DNA from: Vigna angularis
Lineage: Eukaryota; Streptophyta; Magnoliopsida; Fabales; Fabaceae
DNA: 64,000 nucleotides
Direction: 5' to 3'
Assembly (NCBI RefSeq): GCF_016808095.1
Contig: NC_068972.1
Span: forward strand, 41,385,029 to 41,449,028
Of this stretch, positions 1 through 11,486 are shown piece by piece; within the stretch, counting starts at the first letter, position 1, and every line of letters begins with the position of its first letter. The translations under genes were made by a program, and so were the position numbers. Below the pieces are notes generated by a model. The model saw only the letters and a program-made list of their open reading frames with translations, had not been told where the DNA came from and did no database searches.

Positions 1-798
1 AATCCCACCGGGCAAGTGGCTCCCACCACTCACACCGTCACCACCACCACCGCCACTGCTACCGATTCCAGGAGGAGACCCTCCCAGAGTACTTCCTCCT
101 TGGACACTGCCACCACCGCCACCGTCTTCATCCTCCTCTTCAAGTGGCAACCTCTCATATGTAGCATTAGCAAAAGTGGCAGCTATAATCATCACTGGTC
201 CAGCTGCCACAAGAGGACCAACAACGCTTCCTCCTACAACCTGGCCCTGTCCTCCGGCCAGATACACAGTAAGTCCGGTGGCACCTGGCGGAGCAGGGCC
301 AGGCAGAAACGCTCCGGTTAGGGATAAAATCTCAAACCTTCCATGCAGTGCCACAACCGCTCCCGGCGCTGCCGGTTGCCGGAGAGTGACGTTGGCAACA
401 GAACCGCTCCCACTGAGAACACACACCCCACGCTGGCGGCGGCGAGCGAACTGGGCGACGCTTTCGGCGACGTCTGCGCCACCGGCAACCTCCATGACAT
501 GGCTTCTGAGGGAGTTTGGGCTGTCCCTGGTGACAAAGATGGGTGGTTTGGGCTTGTTCTTGGAGCCCGGTGGTCTCCCTCTGGGCCTGCGAGTTCCAAC
601 CTCGACAGCACCCTCTTTGGGTTCATCGCCGTTGTCTCTATCTTCTTCCTCTTCATCTTCTCTTTCTCTGCCGAAGCTTCTCTCGTTGATGGAAAGGTCC
701 ATGTGACGTTTGTTTAAGGTGGAAGATGGCGAATTGGTGGCAGGGTCTACCCCTGCACCCAACCCCACCTGATGACCGGTCCACCAAGGATTAGCCAG
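1..798 (-). CDS. AHL20-like: AHL20-type AT-hook motif nuclear-localized protein, 3' end cut by window edge
   Basis: AHL proteins bind AT-rich DNA in the nucleus and regulate growth, flowering and immunity as multimers. The frame is open from 915 to 1 and encodes, in order: an ANPWWTG N-terminus, an acidic segment (EDEEEED), one AT-hook ([17 protein letters not shown], about residues 68-84), a PPC/DUF296 domain (from FVTRDSPN through [10 protein letters not shown] to [21 protein letters not shown]), and a Gly/Ser-rich tail running off the window. One AT-hook of this form, a type-A PPC domain and no introns fit clade-A AHLs; MANPWWT is the usual start of AHL20. The family start Met is replaced here by CTG (796-798), and there is no in-frame ATG between it and the upstream stop at 916-918. 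The first in-frame ATG is codon 33 (700-702), still ahead of the AT-hook. Family identity is near certain; the start is not. Confidence 0.93.
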   Translation of the reverse strand, partial: MANPWWTGHQVGLGAGVDPATNSPSSTLNKRHMDLSINERSFGREREDEEEEDRDNGDEPKEGAVEVGTRRPRGRPPGSKNKPKPPIFVTRDSPNSLRSHVMEVAGGADVAESVAQFARRRQRGVCVLSGSGSVANVTLRQPAAPGAVVALHGRFEILSLTGAFLPGPAPPGATGLTVYLAGGQGQVVGGSVVGPLVAAGPVMIIAATFANATYERLPLEEEDEDGGGGGSVQGGSTLGGSPPGIGSSGGGGGDGVSGGSHLPGGI

Positions 799-1157
799 AA
801 TTGCTGTTCTTGAGAGTGTCTTCCTCCAAGAAACCAAGAAAAGAAAAAGAAGATCTGAACAAACACACTGTTTTCTTACCCTATAATATTTTCTGATGAC
901 AAAGCAAGAACAAGGTTAAGCAAATTTAAAGCTACAAAGCAATTTGCCAACTTGCCAGCTATGGGTTATGTTAGCAACAGGAGATTGATTTGCTTTGCGT
1001 TTTCTGAATTCAAGGGACAACAAAAGTCAAACCCTTCACAGCTAGGTCTTAAGGAGAAATTAACAAAGAGGGCTGTCTCTTCTATCTCTTGTATCCATGA
1101 CCTAACCAAATATGAACACATATGAATGGTCTTTCCACTCTCTAATGGGTGGAAGGG

Positions 1158-1220
1158 TAGAGAGAGAGAGAGAGAAAAAAAGAGAGAAAGAGAGAAGAGA
1201 GAGAAAAGGGGAAAGGAAAA
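1158..1220. repeat. GA-rich microsatellite upstream of the AHL gene
   Basis: A run of GA/GAAA units, which reads CT-rich on the AHL coding strand, lies about 360-420 bases upstream of the AHL start. Pyrimidine-rich tracts are common in plant 5' leaders and promoters and may bind BPC/GAGA factors. That role is inference. Confidence 0.6.
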
Positions 1221-3602
1221 TGGTGCTTAGATGTTAGAGGAGAGGAATTAGATTCAATGGCTCAAGGGAATCAAAGTAAAGGGTGTAATCAAAGAGATTA
1301 GTTATTAATTAATTAATTAATTGATTGATCAATCAATTGATTATTTAATCAAGTAAAACAGATGGGTTTTCATCAGAAGATGGATTGGTTGTAGATCAGA
1401 CGATCAGGAAGTCTTCTACTTTATAAACGTGTTTTCATTCATTTTTTTTTTAATTTTGACTATTTTGTATAAGGAAGTGATCTCAGTGGACAAAACATGG
1501 AAGAGATGAAAAAGCCTTTACAGAAGCAAGCAAAAACAATGACAATTATGAGAGATCTTAGAAAAAAGAGTAAACAAAAGCTAATAACTATCTATAAATG
1601 CTTAAATACTACTATATTATAGAAGAACAGCACAACAAAAACTGCTTTGTTGTGAAAAAAAATAAAAATACATTAATTTTTCTCTTTGGGGTGAGCCATG
1701 TTGTGGTTTGGGGAGCTACAAATTTGTTTTCCCTTTGCAATCGGTCTCCAACAGTGTTTGTTTATTTAATGTAGTTTTTCTTCCTTGTTGTGGCTGGCAC
1801 TACACATATGCTGCAATGGCACAATGGCAACAACTAGCTCTGCTTTTGGAGGGTCTTGGAAATTAGGGTTTTGTGGGGTCTTGTGCAAGTGGCCAGGTGG
1901 GGAGAGCGTCCTTGTCTTGGGCCCCAATATTTTTACACATCAACGTTCCATTTCAGGAGAAAAATTCTTATCAAATCAATCCAAAATATACTTAATATAC
2001 ATGTAAAAGCATTTGTTAGGTTAAATTTCGAAATAATAAAGAGGTAAGTATATATATCTAGCAACATGTAGGAATTTTCCTTATCTATTGGTCAAAAGTT
2101 ACGAAAAAATATGAACCCAAATCCGTTACAATTCAAATTGATTCAGTCAAATAGTTAAAATAAAATATGATTTACAGATAATTAATATATGATCATAAAA
2201 TTGATTCTCGATCGAATCCGTGACGTTCAAATACGTTAAGTATTTAGATAAATATCTTTAATCAAGATTAATTTATATCTCTTATATACGTGAAACAAAA
2301 AATGATTATGGAGTTCGTTTGTTAATATAAGTCAATCTTTAAATAAATAAATATCTGTTAATAAAGATTAATTTCTAACTTTTTCATAAGAGATACGTTT
2401 ATTGTAGTTTGCTACATAAAACAGTCTCGTAATCTGTTAACATTTGACTAACTTATATAAAAAATAACTTTAGCATGCGGTAGTATTAAAAGAAAGAAAT
2501 TGACAATTTGAAATTGTATATAATTAAAAAAAAATGATTTTTTTAATATGTTTATATGAACCCTCTCGCTTTCTGCTGCTACCAGATCTTTGGCCACAAA
2601 CTCTGACCAGAAATTCGACCAAACACTGATCTGAAACCTGGACTTGTGGCCTATATCATCGTCACAATCAGATGTGTTATTGTGGCAGTAATAGTGGCCA
2701 CTGCACGAAAACTCTTTATGCTCAATTTCAATTTATTCTTCTAGAAGAAAATGATGAGTGTGATGCTTTAGAGCAAGAAAACTTGCAGGTTTATCATTGA
2801 ATTGAAATAATCACACATGAATTGGTCATCACCTGTGACAGTGAAAACTTGTGGACGGAGTATGTGAGATCAGGACGTGTAAGTTAGATACTGCAGCACC
2901 AACAATATGACGATAGAACGTGTGATCCTGAAAGGCTGTGGAATTATCAATGGTGAGCTTTATAGAGGAAATCATGAGAGTTGGTCGAGCTTTTTCAAAG
3001 AGCATATATAAGCTTTTTGAGGCATGTTGTGCATATTTTGTTTGGGTGAGCATAAGAGAGTCATTGTGTTGCTAGTGTGCTTCGATATCTAGAAAAAAAG
3101 CTAAGTTTTCCAAGATCTTTGAGAGAGAATATATTGTTAAGTGTGGAGATGATATGTGTGATGGCAGAAGAGGAAGAACCTGTAACAAGAATCATCAACG
3201 TAAATAAGTATAAGAATGATGTAATTGAAAGTTTATTGAATAAAGAGAAGGATCAAGATGGTAGTTTTGAAACCAAGCTGAATCAGGGTAGTACTGAATT
3301 TTTTATACCAAGCTTTTGGAGCCTTTTTGAAATGGTATATGGCTTTGTTTAACCTATACATATATACATTGCTAAGAAAAGAAAGTTACCATATTAAAGG
3401 TCATTACAAATAATTTTAAATTTTTTTATGCAAATTAGGACCAAGCAACTTTTGGATGTTAGTCTCTACTTTCATATGTTTGGATCATTTGAAAAATGAG
3501 AAATTGTAGAAGATTTGAACATAAAATTTCATCATAAGATTATAAGCTACAACTTTGGTAAACTTTGGTAAAGTTGAGTGGTAATCTTTGTAAGGGTTAT
3601 TT
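1221..3602. other. Intergenic, AHL upstream region
   Basis: No recognisable gene. It holds the AHL promoter region, a self-complementary TTAATTAATTGATTGATCAATCAATTGATTA-type stretch near 1302-1346, then AT-rich DNA. The part from about 2560 to 3350 is less AT-rich and carries a 91-codon open frame (3077-3352) and a 74-codon one on the other strand (2829-3053). I do not recognise either and there is no sign of selection. Confidence 0.6.
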
Positions 3603-3611
3603 TAACAATTA

Positions 3612-4535
3612 GGGGGTTGTTCCCTCCATCACCACCCCTTCTCCCTCCACCTTCCCAATTTTCTTTAATTCCAATTGTATCCTTATATTAAAATTTTTTA
3701 CTTTTATTATTTTACTATTTTAATTTATTTGAAACCTAGTTCTCCTACTTTATTTTCCTTCGACCCAATCTTTTCATCTCTCTCATTTCCGTTTAACAAT
3801 TTATCTTCCCATTTCTCCCATTTCCGTTTTACTCTGCAACCCCAGTTCTCTTCTCCGTTTCACTTCTCCTCCTCCATTTCTTTCTTCTTCATTTTCCTTT
3901 TGGGTTTCAAAGATTCCATTGTCGTTCATCTCTATCAAAGTTCGCGGACATCGTTTGTTATGAATAGAACAAAGTATTCATCAATAGTTAGTACCTTCAT
4001 TGGAGTCACATTATACATAGAAACACCTGTTATTTGAGTAGAACTTTTGTCTTCCACAGTATAAAATGCGAGGGCACTTTCACCGGGCTTGACCCTAACC
4101 TGGTACAATAAATGAACAATGCCACATTTTAGTTTTCATTTTTTCATTCTCTGATTCCCCGAGTGTTCCAAGGGATGTGTACTACAACATTCAAGGTTTT
4201 TAATGACATGAAACACGGAAGCTTTGAAACCCAAAAGGAAAATGAAGAAAAAAGAAATGGAGGAGGAGAAGTGAAAAGGAGAAGAGAAAAGGAGAAGAGA
4301 ACTGGGGTTGCAGAGTAAAACGGAAATGGGAGAAATGGGAAGAGAAATTGTTAAACGGAAATGAGAGAGATGGAAAGATTGAGTGCAGGAAAAGTAAAGT
4401 AGGAGAACTAGGTTTCAAATAAATTAAAATAGTAAAATAGTAAAAGTAAAAATTTTTAATCTAAAGATACAATTGGAATTAAAGAAAATTAGGAAGGTGG
4501 AAGTAGAAGGGGTGGTGGTGGAGGGAACAACACCC
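3612..4535. mobile_element. Pack-MULE (non-autonomous Mutator-like element) carrying a COX11 exon
   Basis: A 924-bp element bounded by a perfect 9-bp target-site duplication TAACAATTA (3603-3611 and 4536-4544), the Mutator hallmark. The terminal inverted repeats are about 300 bp (3612-3912 and 4222-4535), beginning GGGGGTTGTTCCCTCC and GGGTGTTGTTCCCTCC. They are similar enough that open frames in the two arms (3675-4037 plus, 4200-4418 minus) encode near-identical Ser/Phe-rich nonsense peptides. The 309-bp interior contains a host gene fragment (see 3995-4099). There is no transposase, so mobility would depend on a MuDR-type element elsewhere. Confidence 0.92.
3995..4099 (-). pseudogene. COX11: Captured exon of COX11 (cytochrome c oxidase assembly) inside the Pack-MULE
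   Basis: The 105-bp segment translates to 35 residues containing VKPGESALAFYT and ITGVSMYNVTPMK, which I recognise as the conserved core of COX11, the mitochondrial inner-membrane protein that delivers copper to the CuB site of cytochrome c oxidase. The exon is bounded by intact splice signals: TTGTACCAG before it and GTACTAAC after it, with 35 whole codons between. The copper-binding CFCFEEQ segment that follows in the family is absent. This is a transduplicated fragment with intron flanks, not a functional gene; whether it is transcribed is unknown. Confidence 0.88.
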
Positions 4536-4639
4536 TAACAATTATATACAAATCCTAAACACACCCACCAGTTGAGTTACATGCAAGCAATCTAATATTC
4601 ATGCATAAAACTTCTAAAAAATTACTCAAGTAAAAGATA

Positions 4640-5229
4640 AAAGTGAATTTAGTCCAATGGAAATTTTGATATGATAGAATTATTTTATTCTATTATAAAA
4701 TCTTTATGGTTGAAATTGATCTTCAAAAATACAAGGATCTTGTTGGAGATCCTAAATCGAATAAAGATAAGGTGATTTTATAGTATATAAGTGAATGCAA
4801 ACCTCACTTTACAAGTCAATTTTTTAGGGTTGAGTTAGGATTTATCCTAGCGAGACTTGTTATTTGTTAGGCCTATAATGTCACTCATTATCAAGTCACT
4901 TTCGAACCACCCTTTAATGTCTTGTCTCTTGCTTGATATACATATGTCGCATGCGGGAATGTGTTGTAGATTCTACATTGACTAGAGATAAAGACAATTT
5001 CATAATATATAAGTAGGTGCCAATTTCAAACTGATTTTGTAGGGTTGACTTAGACTTAAAGTCTACTTCTTAATAACTCTTTCATAAACATATAGATATA
5101 GAGAAATAAAAAAAAGTAAAAGTTTTAAAGAAATAGTAATCTTTTTAATATAAAACTTAAATAATTGATTTTCCTAATTCTTTTTATATTAGAAAAACAA
5201 ATATATTAATGGAGATAATTGGGTTCATA
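4640..5229. repeat. Dispersed legume-type repeat remnant, two tandem partial copies
   Basis: Two related stretches (about 4735-4860 and 4960-5085) share the pattern 'GACTAGAGATAAAG..ATATATAAGTAGGTGC..TGATTTTGTAGGGTTGA..TTAGACTTAAAGTCTACTTCT'. Diverged copies recur near 41240-41545. The text resembles LTR or short-element termini that are very common in phaseoloid legumes. I could not define element ends or target duplications. Confidence 0.45.
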
Positions 5230-7454
5230 AAAAAAATGTCTAAATATGTATTTGGTCCCTAAACTATCATACGATTTTGGTTTCAGTCTTTCTTCTAACT
5301 TTAATCTATTTTCATCCGTTTTTTTTTTAAAGTCCCTGATTTAGTCCTTCCAGAACAACGTCGTTAGTTTGTTTCTACTGTGGCTAATGATATAAATTAA
5401 ATGTTTAACATCAAAATTGAAATTAGGGATCCCAAATTTTAAAAAAATAGGGTTAATTTTAAAATGAAGTTGAAATTAGGGTTGATTGTTGAAATCGAAA
5501 TTGAGAGGAGCTTAGTTGTGGGATTCCTATTTCAATTAAGAAAAACGAAGATTGTGCTTGATGTGGATTTGTCTTTAACGAAATCGCAATCTACCATTAG
5601 AAGAAAGACGAAGTGGACTTGGTATTGGGGAAGTTACGTAAGTTCAAATTGAGGTTAGTTTGTAAATTGGTTTTCTTTTTTCTGCAATGTTGAGGATGTG
5701 TGTTTAGGATTGTGGTTGTTTCACTATAAGTCCTAACTTACAATGTAGGTTTTCGAATGGGGTTTGATGTGGCTTTGCGTAATATGGGGAAGTTCGAAAA
5801 TAATTGAGGGCTACAATACTTTGATAAGGACATACATGTAATTAAAGAAATCGATCTGATCGATGGGCATACTTCAAACACTAGGACTAGTTAAAGAGTT
5901 CAAATATGATGGTGATGTAAAATTGTGGTGGAAGGGATTGAAATAAACACTACTCAACAATTTGAGAATACTCGGTAGGAAGCGTTATACTTGACTAACT
6001 ACGCAGAGGCCAATGGTGAAGTGGTTGAAATATATGTGGAACATGTTCTTAATCAGACTTAAGTTATTAACTTCATTGGTGTTGGCTTCGTGGACAAAGT
6101 CATTGGTGAAGAGGTAGAGGCAGAGGTTAATGAAGATCTTAAGGAAGAAGAAGTGAATGCGGTTGAGGAGTAAAAATGGTCATGTATTGATAAATTGGAT
6201 GATAGTGAAGAAGAAAGAGTGGCAAATGATGATGATGGGTTTGGGATGATGGACAATGATATGGTGGTATATGATCATAGAAATATTAATCCTGTATTAG
6301 ATAGATGGAGAAGATTGACAAAAAAGAAACAAACAATTAGGAGTGGAAGCAATGTTGATGAAGGGTAATTTTTAAAACCAATGAAATAAACGAAGTATAC
6401 AATATTGGTGATTTGTCTTTAGATGTGGATAGCAATGAGGGTGTCAGTTTGAATAGGGAGAAGTTATCAAAGTATAGAACGAAAAATATGAAGAAGACCT
6501 TCAAATTTAATTTAGTGATGGAGTTTTGTTCTTTGAAGGATTTTAAGAATGCATTAATGAAGCATATAATTTTGAATGGAAAAGAAGTTAAATTTGTGAA
6601 GAATGATCATAAAAGAGTTATGGTTGTGTGTAAGAAGAAATGTGGTTTTTTAATTATGGCTAACAAGATAAGAGGCATCCATACCTTTAGGGTGAAAACA
6701 CTTGTTTGATGTCATAAGTGTGGTAGCGTTTTTTTTTTTGTAACAAAAGTACAAGTGTACAGTGGATTACATAAGTATTAGTTAACAAATTTATAGACTG
6801 GAGATCATGACAGTGAACCAAATAATTGATGAAACTCAGAAGACATATAATGTTAGCATAACACCTTGGAAGACTAGCAAAGCAAAGGAACTTTCATTGG
6901 TGATAGTTAAGGCTAGAACATTCAAGATTAAGGCTATATGACTATGTTGTTAAATTGGTGAGAGTTAAGGCTAGAACATTCAAGATTAAGGTTAATCAAC
7001 CCTAACCGACTTTGTCACAAAGGTTTGGGTCTTTTTACATGTGTTTAGAGGTTGTAAGGAAGGCTTCTTGGGTGGTTGTAGGCCTTTCATCTATGATGGT
7101 TTTCATCTAAAGACATCTTGTGGTGGTCAATTATTAGTGACAATTGGTAGAAACCCTAATGACCAATATTTCCCACTAGCTTTTGCTATTGTTGAAAACG
7201 AATGCAAAGACACGTGGAGGTGGTTTCTGACATTATTGTTGGGTGATATTGCATACATTGATTGTCAATGTTGTGTTTTCATTTCAGATCAACAAAAGGT
7301 AAAGGGCTTGCAAAGCATATTGAGAAACACATTGTGTCAATGTCAAGGGTGTGTCTCACCGAATCCACCAACCTCGCTAAGGAAACATTTGAAGGTTATA
7401 GGTTGCTAGGTAATGTTACTCAGTACATCATGTGATCTCTACTGAAATAAACTA
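5230..7454 (+). mobile_element. Decayed autonomous MULE (left part), with MuDR transposase remnants
   Basis: The left end near 5235 reads '..TATTTGGTCCCTAAACTATCATACGATTTTGG..', the same type of terminus as the intact MULE at 11487-13335 (TTTTTGGTCCCTCAATTATCAAGCGATTTTA). Coding remnants follow in several frames to about 7440, where a hAT-like element interrupts. No matching right terminus was seen, so the element is truncated or too diverged. A local duplication of about 60 bp occurs at 6899-6990 ('AGTTAAGGCTAGAACATTCAAGATTAAGG' twice). Confidence 0.65.
6413..7409 (+). pseudogene. MuDR-family transposase pseudogene
   Basis: Two open pieces separated by frameshifts. Piece one (6413-6709) contains 'VMEFCSLKDFKNAL...NGKEVKFVKNDHKRVMVVCKKKCGF', typical of the MuDR DNA-binding/Zn-knuckle N-terminal domain. 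Between them are scrambled-frame remnants of the next segment (IDETQKTYNVSITPWKTSKAKE). Piece two (7041-7409) matches the MULE transposase DDE core: FLGGCRPFIYDGFHLKT (the family has DGCHLK, first catalytic Asp), GRNPNDQYFPLAFAIVENECKDTWRWF, and FISDQQK, which in the family carries the second Asp region. The SWIM zinc finger and C-terminus are missing. Non-functional. Confidence 0.8.
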
Positions 7455-7462
7455 GGCATAGA

Positions 7463-8635
7463 TAGGGATGACAATGGGTCGGGTCGGGCATGGACAGTGC
7501 CTACCCGCAACCCGACCCACATGCAAAAAACCGTACCCGCAACCTGACCCGCTACCCGCTGGATATCCCCATAAAAAAAAATTCGCGGATTTTTTTCAAC
7601 CCGCGGATACCCGTTTTCAAGCCATAAATATTTAAAAAATATATTTTGTGAATTTTTAAATAAGGTTTAAATTAAATTACAAGTTAAAGAGAAAATTTTA
7701 ATATATTTGCTACATATTAAAAAGACACAATGTAATTTTTAAACAAGTTAAAGAAAACAAATACTGAACAACTTTTGAAAAAAAAAGATATGAGGACGAA
7801 ACACCCCGTAACTGAAGTCTCGATTTAGTCACAGGATTAACCCACAAATACCTATCAATGTATGAAACAGAGAGATAAAGAATTTCCAAGAGAACGCAAA
7901 CAGGAACCCTAAACCCAAATTCCGAAAACGAACGCAATCACAGAAATCTCCAAATCGCGACAACCACCAGGGTCTTCAAAAATCCAATCTGCATCAATGA
8001 ACTAAAATCCAAAAAAACTCAAAACACTCATTTGAATCATAACCCCAAAATCGCATCACCAATAAACAGGGAAGAAATCAAGAAACGAACTCCCAAAACG
8101 CGAATCAAAACGTACAAAAGAAACCCCCAAAATCAGAGAGCAAATAAAACCCTAATTTCAAATCCCAAATCGGAACAAAACCCCAATCAGAAACAAGAGA
8201 GAGAGGAAGAGGGAATGAAGCCTACTCCCTGCGCGAGCTGAACCAGAAGGAAGAAGAAAAAAGTCATCCGTTAAGAGAGAATTTTCTAATGAGATTCTAT
8301 GTATATGTCTGATATCTCTATTAGGGTTAGGTCAAAAGTAATGTAACCCCTTTTTTCTTTTTTTCTTTTAAAAAAAAGGTAACTGAAAGGAATCCTAAGT
8401 CATTGTTATTAAAATTTTCTTTTTTTTAAAGTAATAAAAAAACTTATTTTAAAAAATATTAATTAAATTTTTATTATTTTTTTTCGAGTAACGGGTATCC
8501 GCAGGTTGGATAGTATAATACTCGCATCCGACCCGTTTAGAAGCGGGTATTAAAATACGTTACCCGCGCGGGTAATAAATAGTCGCGGGTTTTATACGCA
8601 GATATCCGCGGACGCAGATTTTTTTACCATCCCTA
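7463..8635. mobile_element. hAT-like non-autonomous element with captured genic DNA
   Basis: A 1173-bp element whose ends read TAGGGATGACAATGGGTCGGG and, inverted, TAGGGATGGTAAAAAAATCTGCG, the usual hAT-type TAGGGATGGCAA terminus with GGGT/ACCC-rich subterminal repeats. The flanks GGCATAGA (7455-7462) and GACGTAGA (8636-8643) form an 8-bp target duplication with two transitions. The centre (about 7780-8260) is not element-like. On the minus strand it resembles a 5' leader and intron followed by a cyclin-A-like exon. No transposase is present. Confidence 0.78.
7791..7883 (-). pseudogene. Cyclin-A-like exon fragment inside the hAT-like element
   Basis: Thirty-one codons containing ILYLSVSYIDRYL, then NPVTKSRLQL, then GVSS. 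This aligns by eye with the cyclin box of plant A-type cyclins (family pattern DTLYLTVSYIDRFLS.N...RQRLQLLGVSSMLIASKYEE). Similarity stops just before the MLIASKYEE segment and is blurred upstream, where VCVLLE replaces the expected residues. The likely source is a CYCA2/CYCA3 gene. The match is short, so chance similarity is not fully excluded. Confidence 0.6.
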
Positions 8636-8723
8636 GACGTAGAGCTTGGTGTGAACCAATCTGAAAAAGGATAGTGAAAGAGTTGTAAGCACAAAAGAGA
8701 AAATATTTGAAAAATTGGTGACA

Positions 8724-8910
8724 ATTAATTGTATTTAACAACATTAATTATTTTTTATATTCAATAATTAATTGAATTTAACAATATTAATTGTATTTAA
8801 CAACATTAACTATTGTTTATATTAAATAATTAATTGTATTTAACAATATTAATTGTACTTCACAACATTAATTATTTTTTATGTTCAATAATTATATTTA
8901 ACAACATTAA
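8724..8910. repeat. AT-rich tandem repeat, about 62-bp unit, about 3 copies
   Basis: Units begin AATTAATTGTATTTAACA and contain two ATTAATTGTATTTAACAACATTAA-like halves. Three imperfect copies follow the hAT-like element directly. Confidence 0.7.
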
Positions 8911-8960
8911 CAATGTTTAGAGTATATTTTATATATAATATATTTTTTTTCAAATTATCT

Positions 8961-9340
8961 CACTATATGTCTTTTATTATCAAAACATGTTTTTATAGTA
9001 ATTAGATAATTTTCGCAATTAAAAAAAAATGATTTTTTGACAGTTTTGGAAAATCCTAAAAGTATTAATGGTTTTGAAAACCTTCATTAACTATTGGCGA
9101 TTTCGTGAAAATTTCTGTAAGTATTGGCGGTTTTAGAAATCCCAGTAGTTATCGACGATTTATGTAAAAATTTCTGCTAATACCGAAAGTTTTGAAAACC
9201 TCCAAAAGTCACAGCAATTTTTTAATAATTATTAGCGACGTTGTTTTTTCCAATAATTTTTTTAACCGCAGAAAACAAATTTAAACGGAATTAAAATCGC
9301 CGATAATATGAAAAAAAAACTCTTGAACATATTTGTAGTG
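8961..9340. mobile_element. Mini-CACTA element (CACTA-type MITE)
   Basis: The element starts CACTATATGTC and ends ..ATTTGTAGTG, i.e. CACTACAAAT inverted, with a 3-bp TCT duplication on both sides (8958-8960, 9341-9343) as expected for CACTA transposons. The 380-bp interior carries five or six scattered copies of a GGTTTTGAAAACC-like subterminal motif in both orientations, the type of site bound by CACTA transposases. No coding capacity. Confidence 0.72.
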
Positions 9341-9343
9341 TCT

Positions 9344-11477
9344 AATCTGTTTAAACATATGTTATTTCAATTAAGTAAAATAATTCTTCATTTGAAATAA
9401 TTGTTACTCAAAATTACTAACTTCAGTGATTTTTTATTTTCAGATTTTTCTGTCATAATAATTTACAGTGAAAAACTATTATTTATTTAAACTTGTATGT
9501 ATATCTTTTGCGGTGGATTAAAAAATGGTAATTATATATCCTTTTCACTATTAATAAAAACTTTTTGTCAGAAATATTTCATAATACTTATTTTTACAAT
9601 GTCATTGTATTTTGTTACATTTCCGTGTTAATATAGTTATAGAAAAAGGTTTTATTTTTTGAAAAATATTTTGTCACAAAATAATATTATTTTAGTAGTG
9701 TAACTAAAGAAAAAGAATACTACACATTTTTGTAAATACGAAAAAAAAACACAAAAAACTTGAAAAAAGAAATTATAACACAAAAACCTTTTAAATAGAA
9801 AAAACAAAAGTGTTTCCTGTAAATCATTAGACTAGTTTGCAATAAAAATAAACAAAGTAGTACTTGTAGAAAAAATAATACACGAATAGAGTTTACTTGT
9901 AGATCAGCTGAACACTATAAATTCAATAAATAGCACTTGCTATCTAGTATATAATAATGATTTTGTGAATATGGAAAACTATTTTTAAATCCTTTCACTG
10001 GCTATATCATTTATTTCCTCAATTATATGATAATAATAGAAATACAAAATGTCTTATTGTTAAGTTATAGTTGAGATTTTAGGTGTGGCTGTAAAAAATA
10101 TGAAGGATTTATTTATTTATTTTATAAATGGCTATTAACTTCAAAGAAATTATAATGATAAATAAGTTCATCAAACAATAAGGTGATCGATCTCTCATGG
10201 AACTCATGGAAGAAACTTAATAGGTTAAATAGCTAATTAAATAAGGTTAGGGACAATTTTGCCTAGTTTAGGAGTAAACTATAAAATTAAGGGCAAACAT
10301 AACTACAAAGTTAAGGGTTAGAGTTTTGCATTCTGAAAAGTTTGATGTTTTATAAGGTCTAATTTTGTTTGAGTGAGAGATTGACAAGAACATGTTTTCA
10401 AGAGTCAATCTATAATATAATTATATAATTGTTATATTTTTGTTTTCATGATTTTGTGAACATGAACTGGTTAAGAAGAATTATAGATATAAAAATGCTT
10501 ATATATGGTCTTTGAATATAGATAAATATGGATAAAGTAATGTAATTGGATTTTTAGGTGACCGTGATATTCGCCTTGGAAAAAGTTATCTGTCTCGTGG
10601 GAATTTGAATCTTCCTAGGTAAAGTTGCTGCTAACATGTGTCACGGTAACAAAGTTTATAATCCATTTTTGAAAACGAATTTTCAACTAATATATGAAAT
10701 ATATTTTTTTTTATAGCAAAGTATCATCAAACATTAACTGTTGAATCCGAGGTTGATGTTAGACATAGACATATAAAATAGGACAAATTTTCTTTTTCTA
10801 TGGAATATAGGTAAGTTATATTACCCTAAATAGTATTAATTTTATTTTTTTTATTAGAATTCAAATTCTACTCAAAAAGTTTATACGTTAAACATAATCT
10901 CAGGTAAGTAAATGTGATTAGAAAAACATTTTAATCATACATAAAATTTTATAGGTAATTTATTTTTCTTTTATGTAATCATATTAATGAAAAGACTTAT
11001 CCTATGATTTATGGTTTAACGATGTAGTTTGTTTTTGTTTTTTATGGGTAATTATGGTTCCTCATTTGTGAGATTAGTCTGCTAGTGGGTCAGACTCTGT
11101 CTGTGTTAATTAATAAATTGTTAACAATGATTGAAAAGTTTTAACACAACATGGTAATTGTAAAAAGAATGGAGTGCAGTGTGGATTACTCTTTCTCAAA
11201 AAAAAAAAAATTATAGAAAAAACACAAAAGTTGGGAAATAGTATATAATAAGTGAAAGAATTTCTTTCTATGATTGTTCAAGAAGCAGTAAATGCAAGTG
11301 ATTAATTAACAAAGACAATGATTGCTTTGATTCTGTCCGAAATAGGTAGGTCACTGATTCACATCACATTCTTAAATTGGTTTTTCCTCTTCAAGATTTT
11401 TTAATTAATGTAATTTTTTTTCTCTATCTAACTGTTAGCAATATTTATTATGTAATTAGATATTTTCAACATGGTTT
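9344..11477. other. AT-rich intergenic DNA, no gene seen
   Basis: Very AT-rich, many stops in all frames, no recognisable domain and no clear element ends. It lies between the mini-CACTA and the next MULE and may contain the missing right half of the decayed MULE. Confidence 0.6.
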
Positions 11478-11486
11478 TATATATTA

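Noticed and set aside
3675..4418. Two similar Ser/Phe-rich open frames on opposite strands
   Set aside because: They lie in the two inverted arms of the COX11 Pack-MULE; the similarity comes from the terminal repeats.
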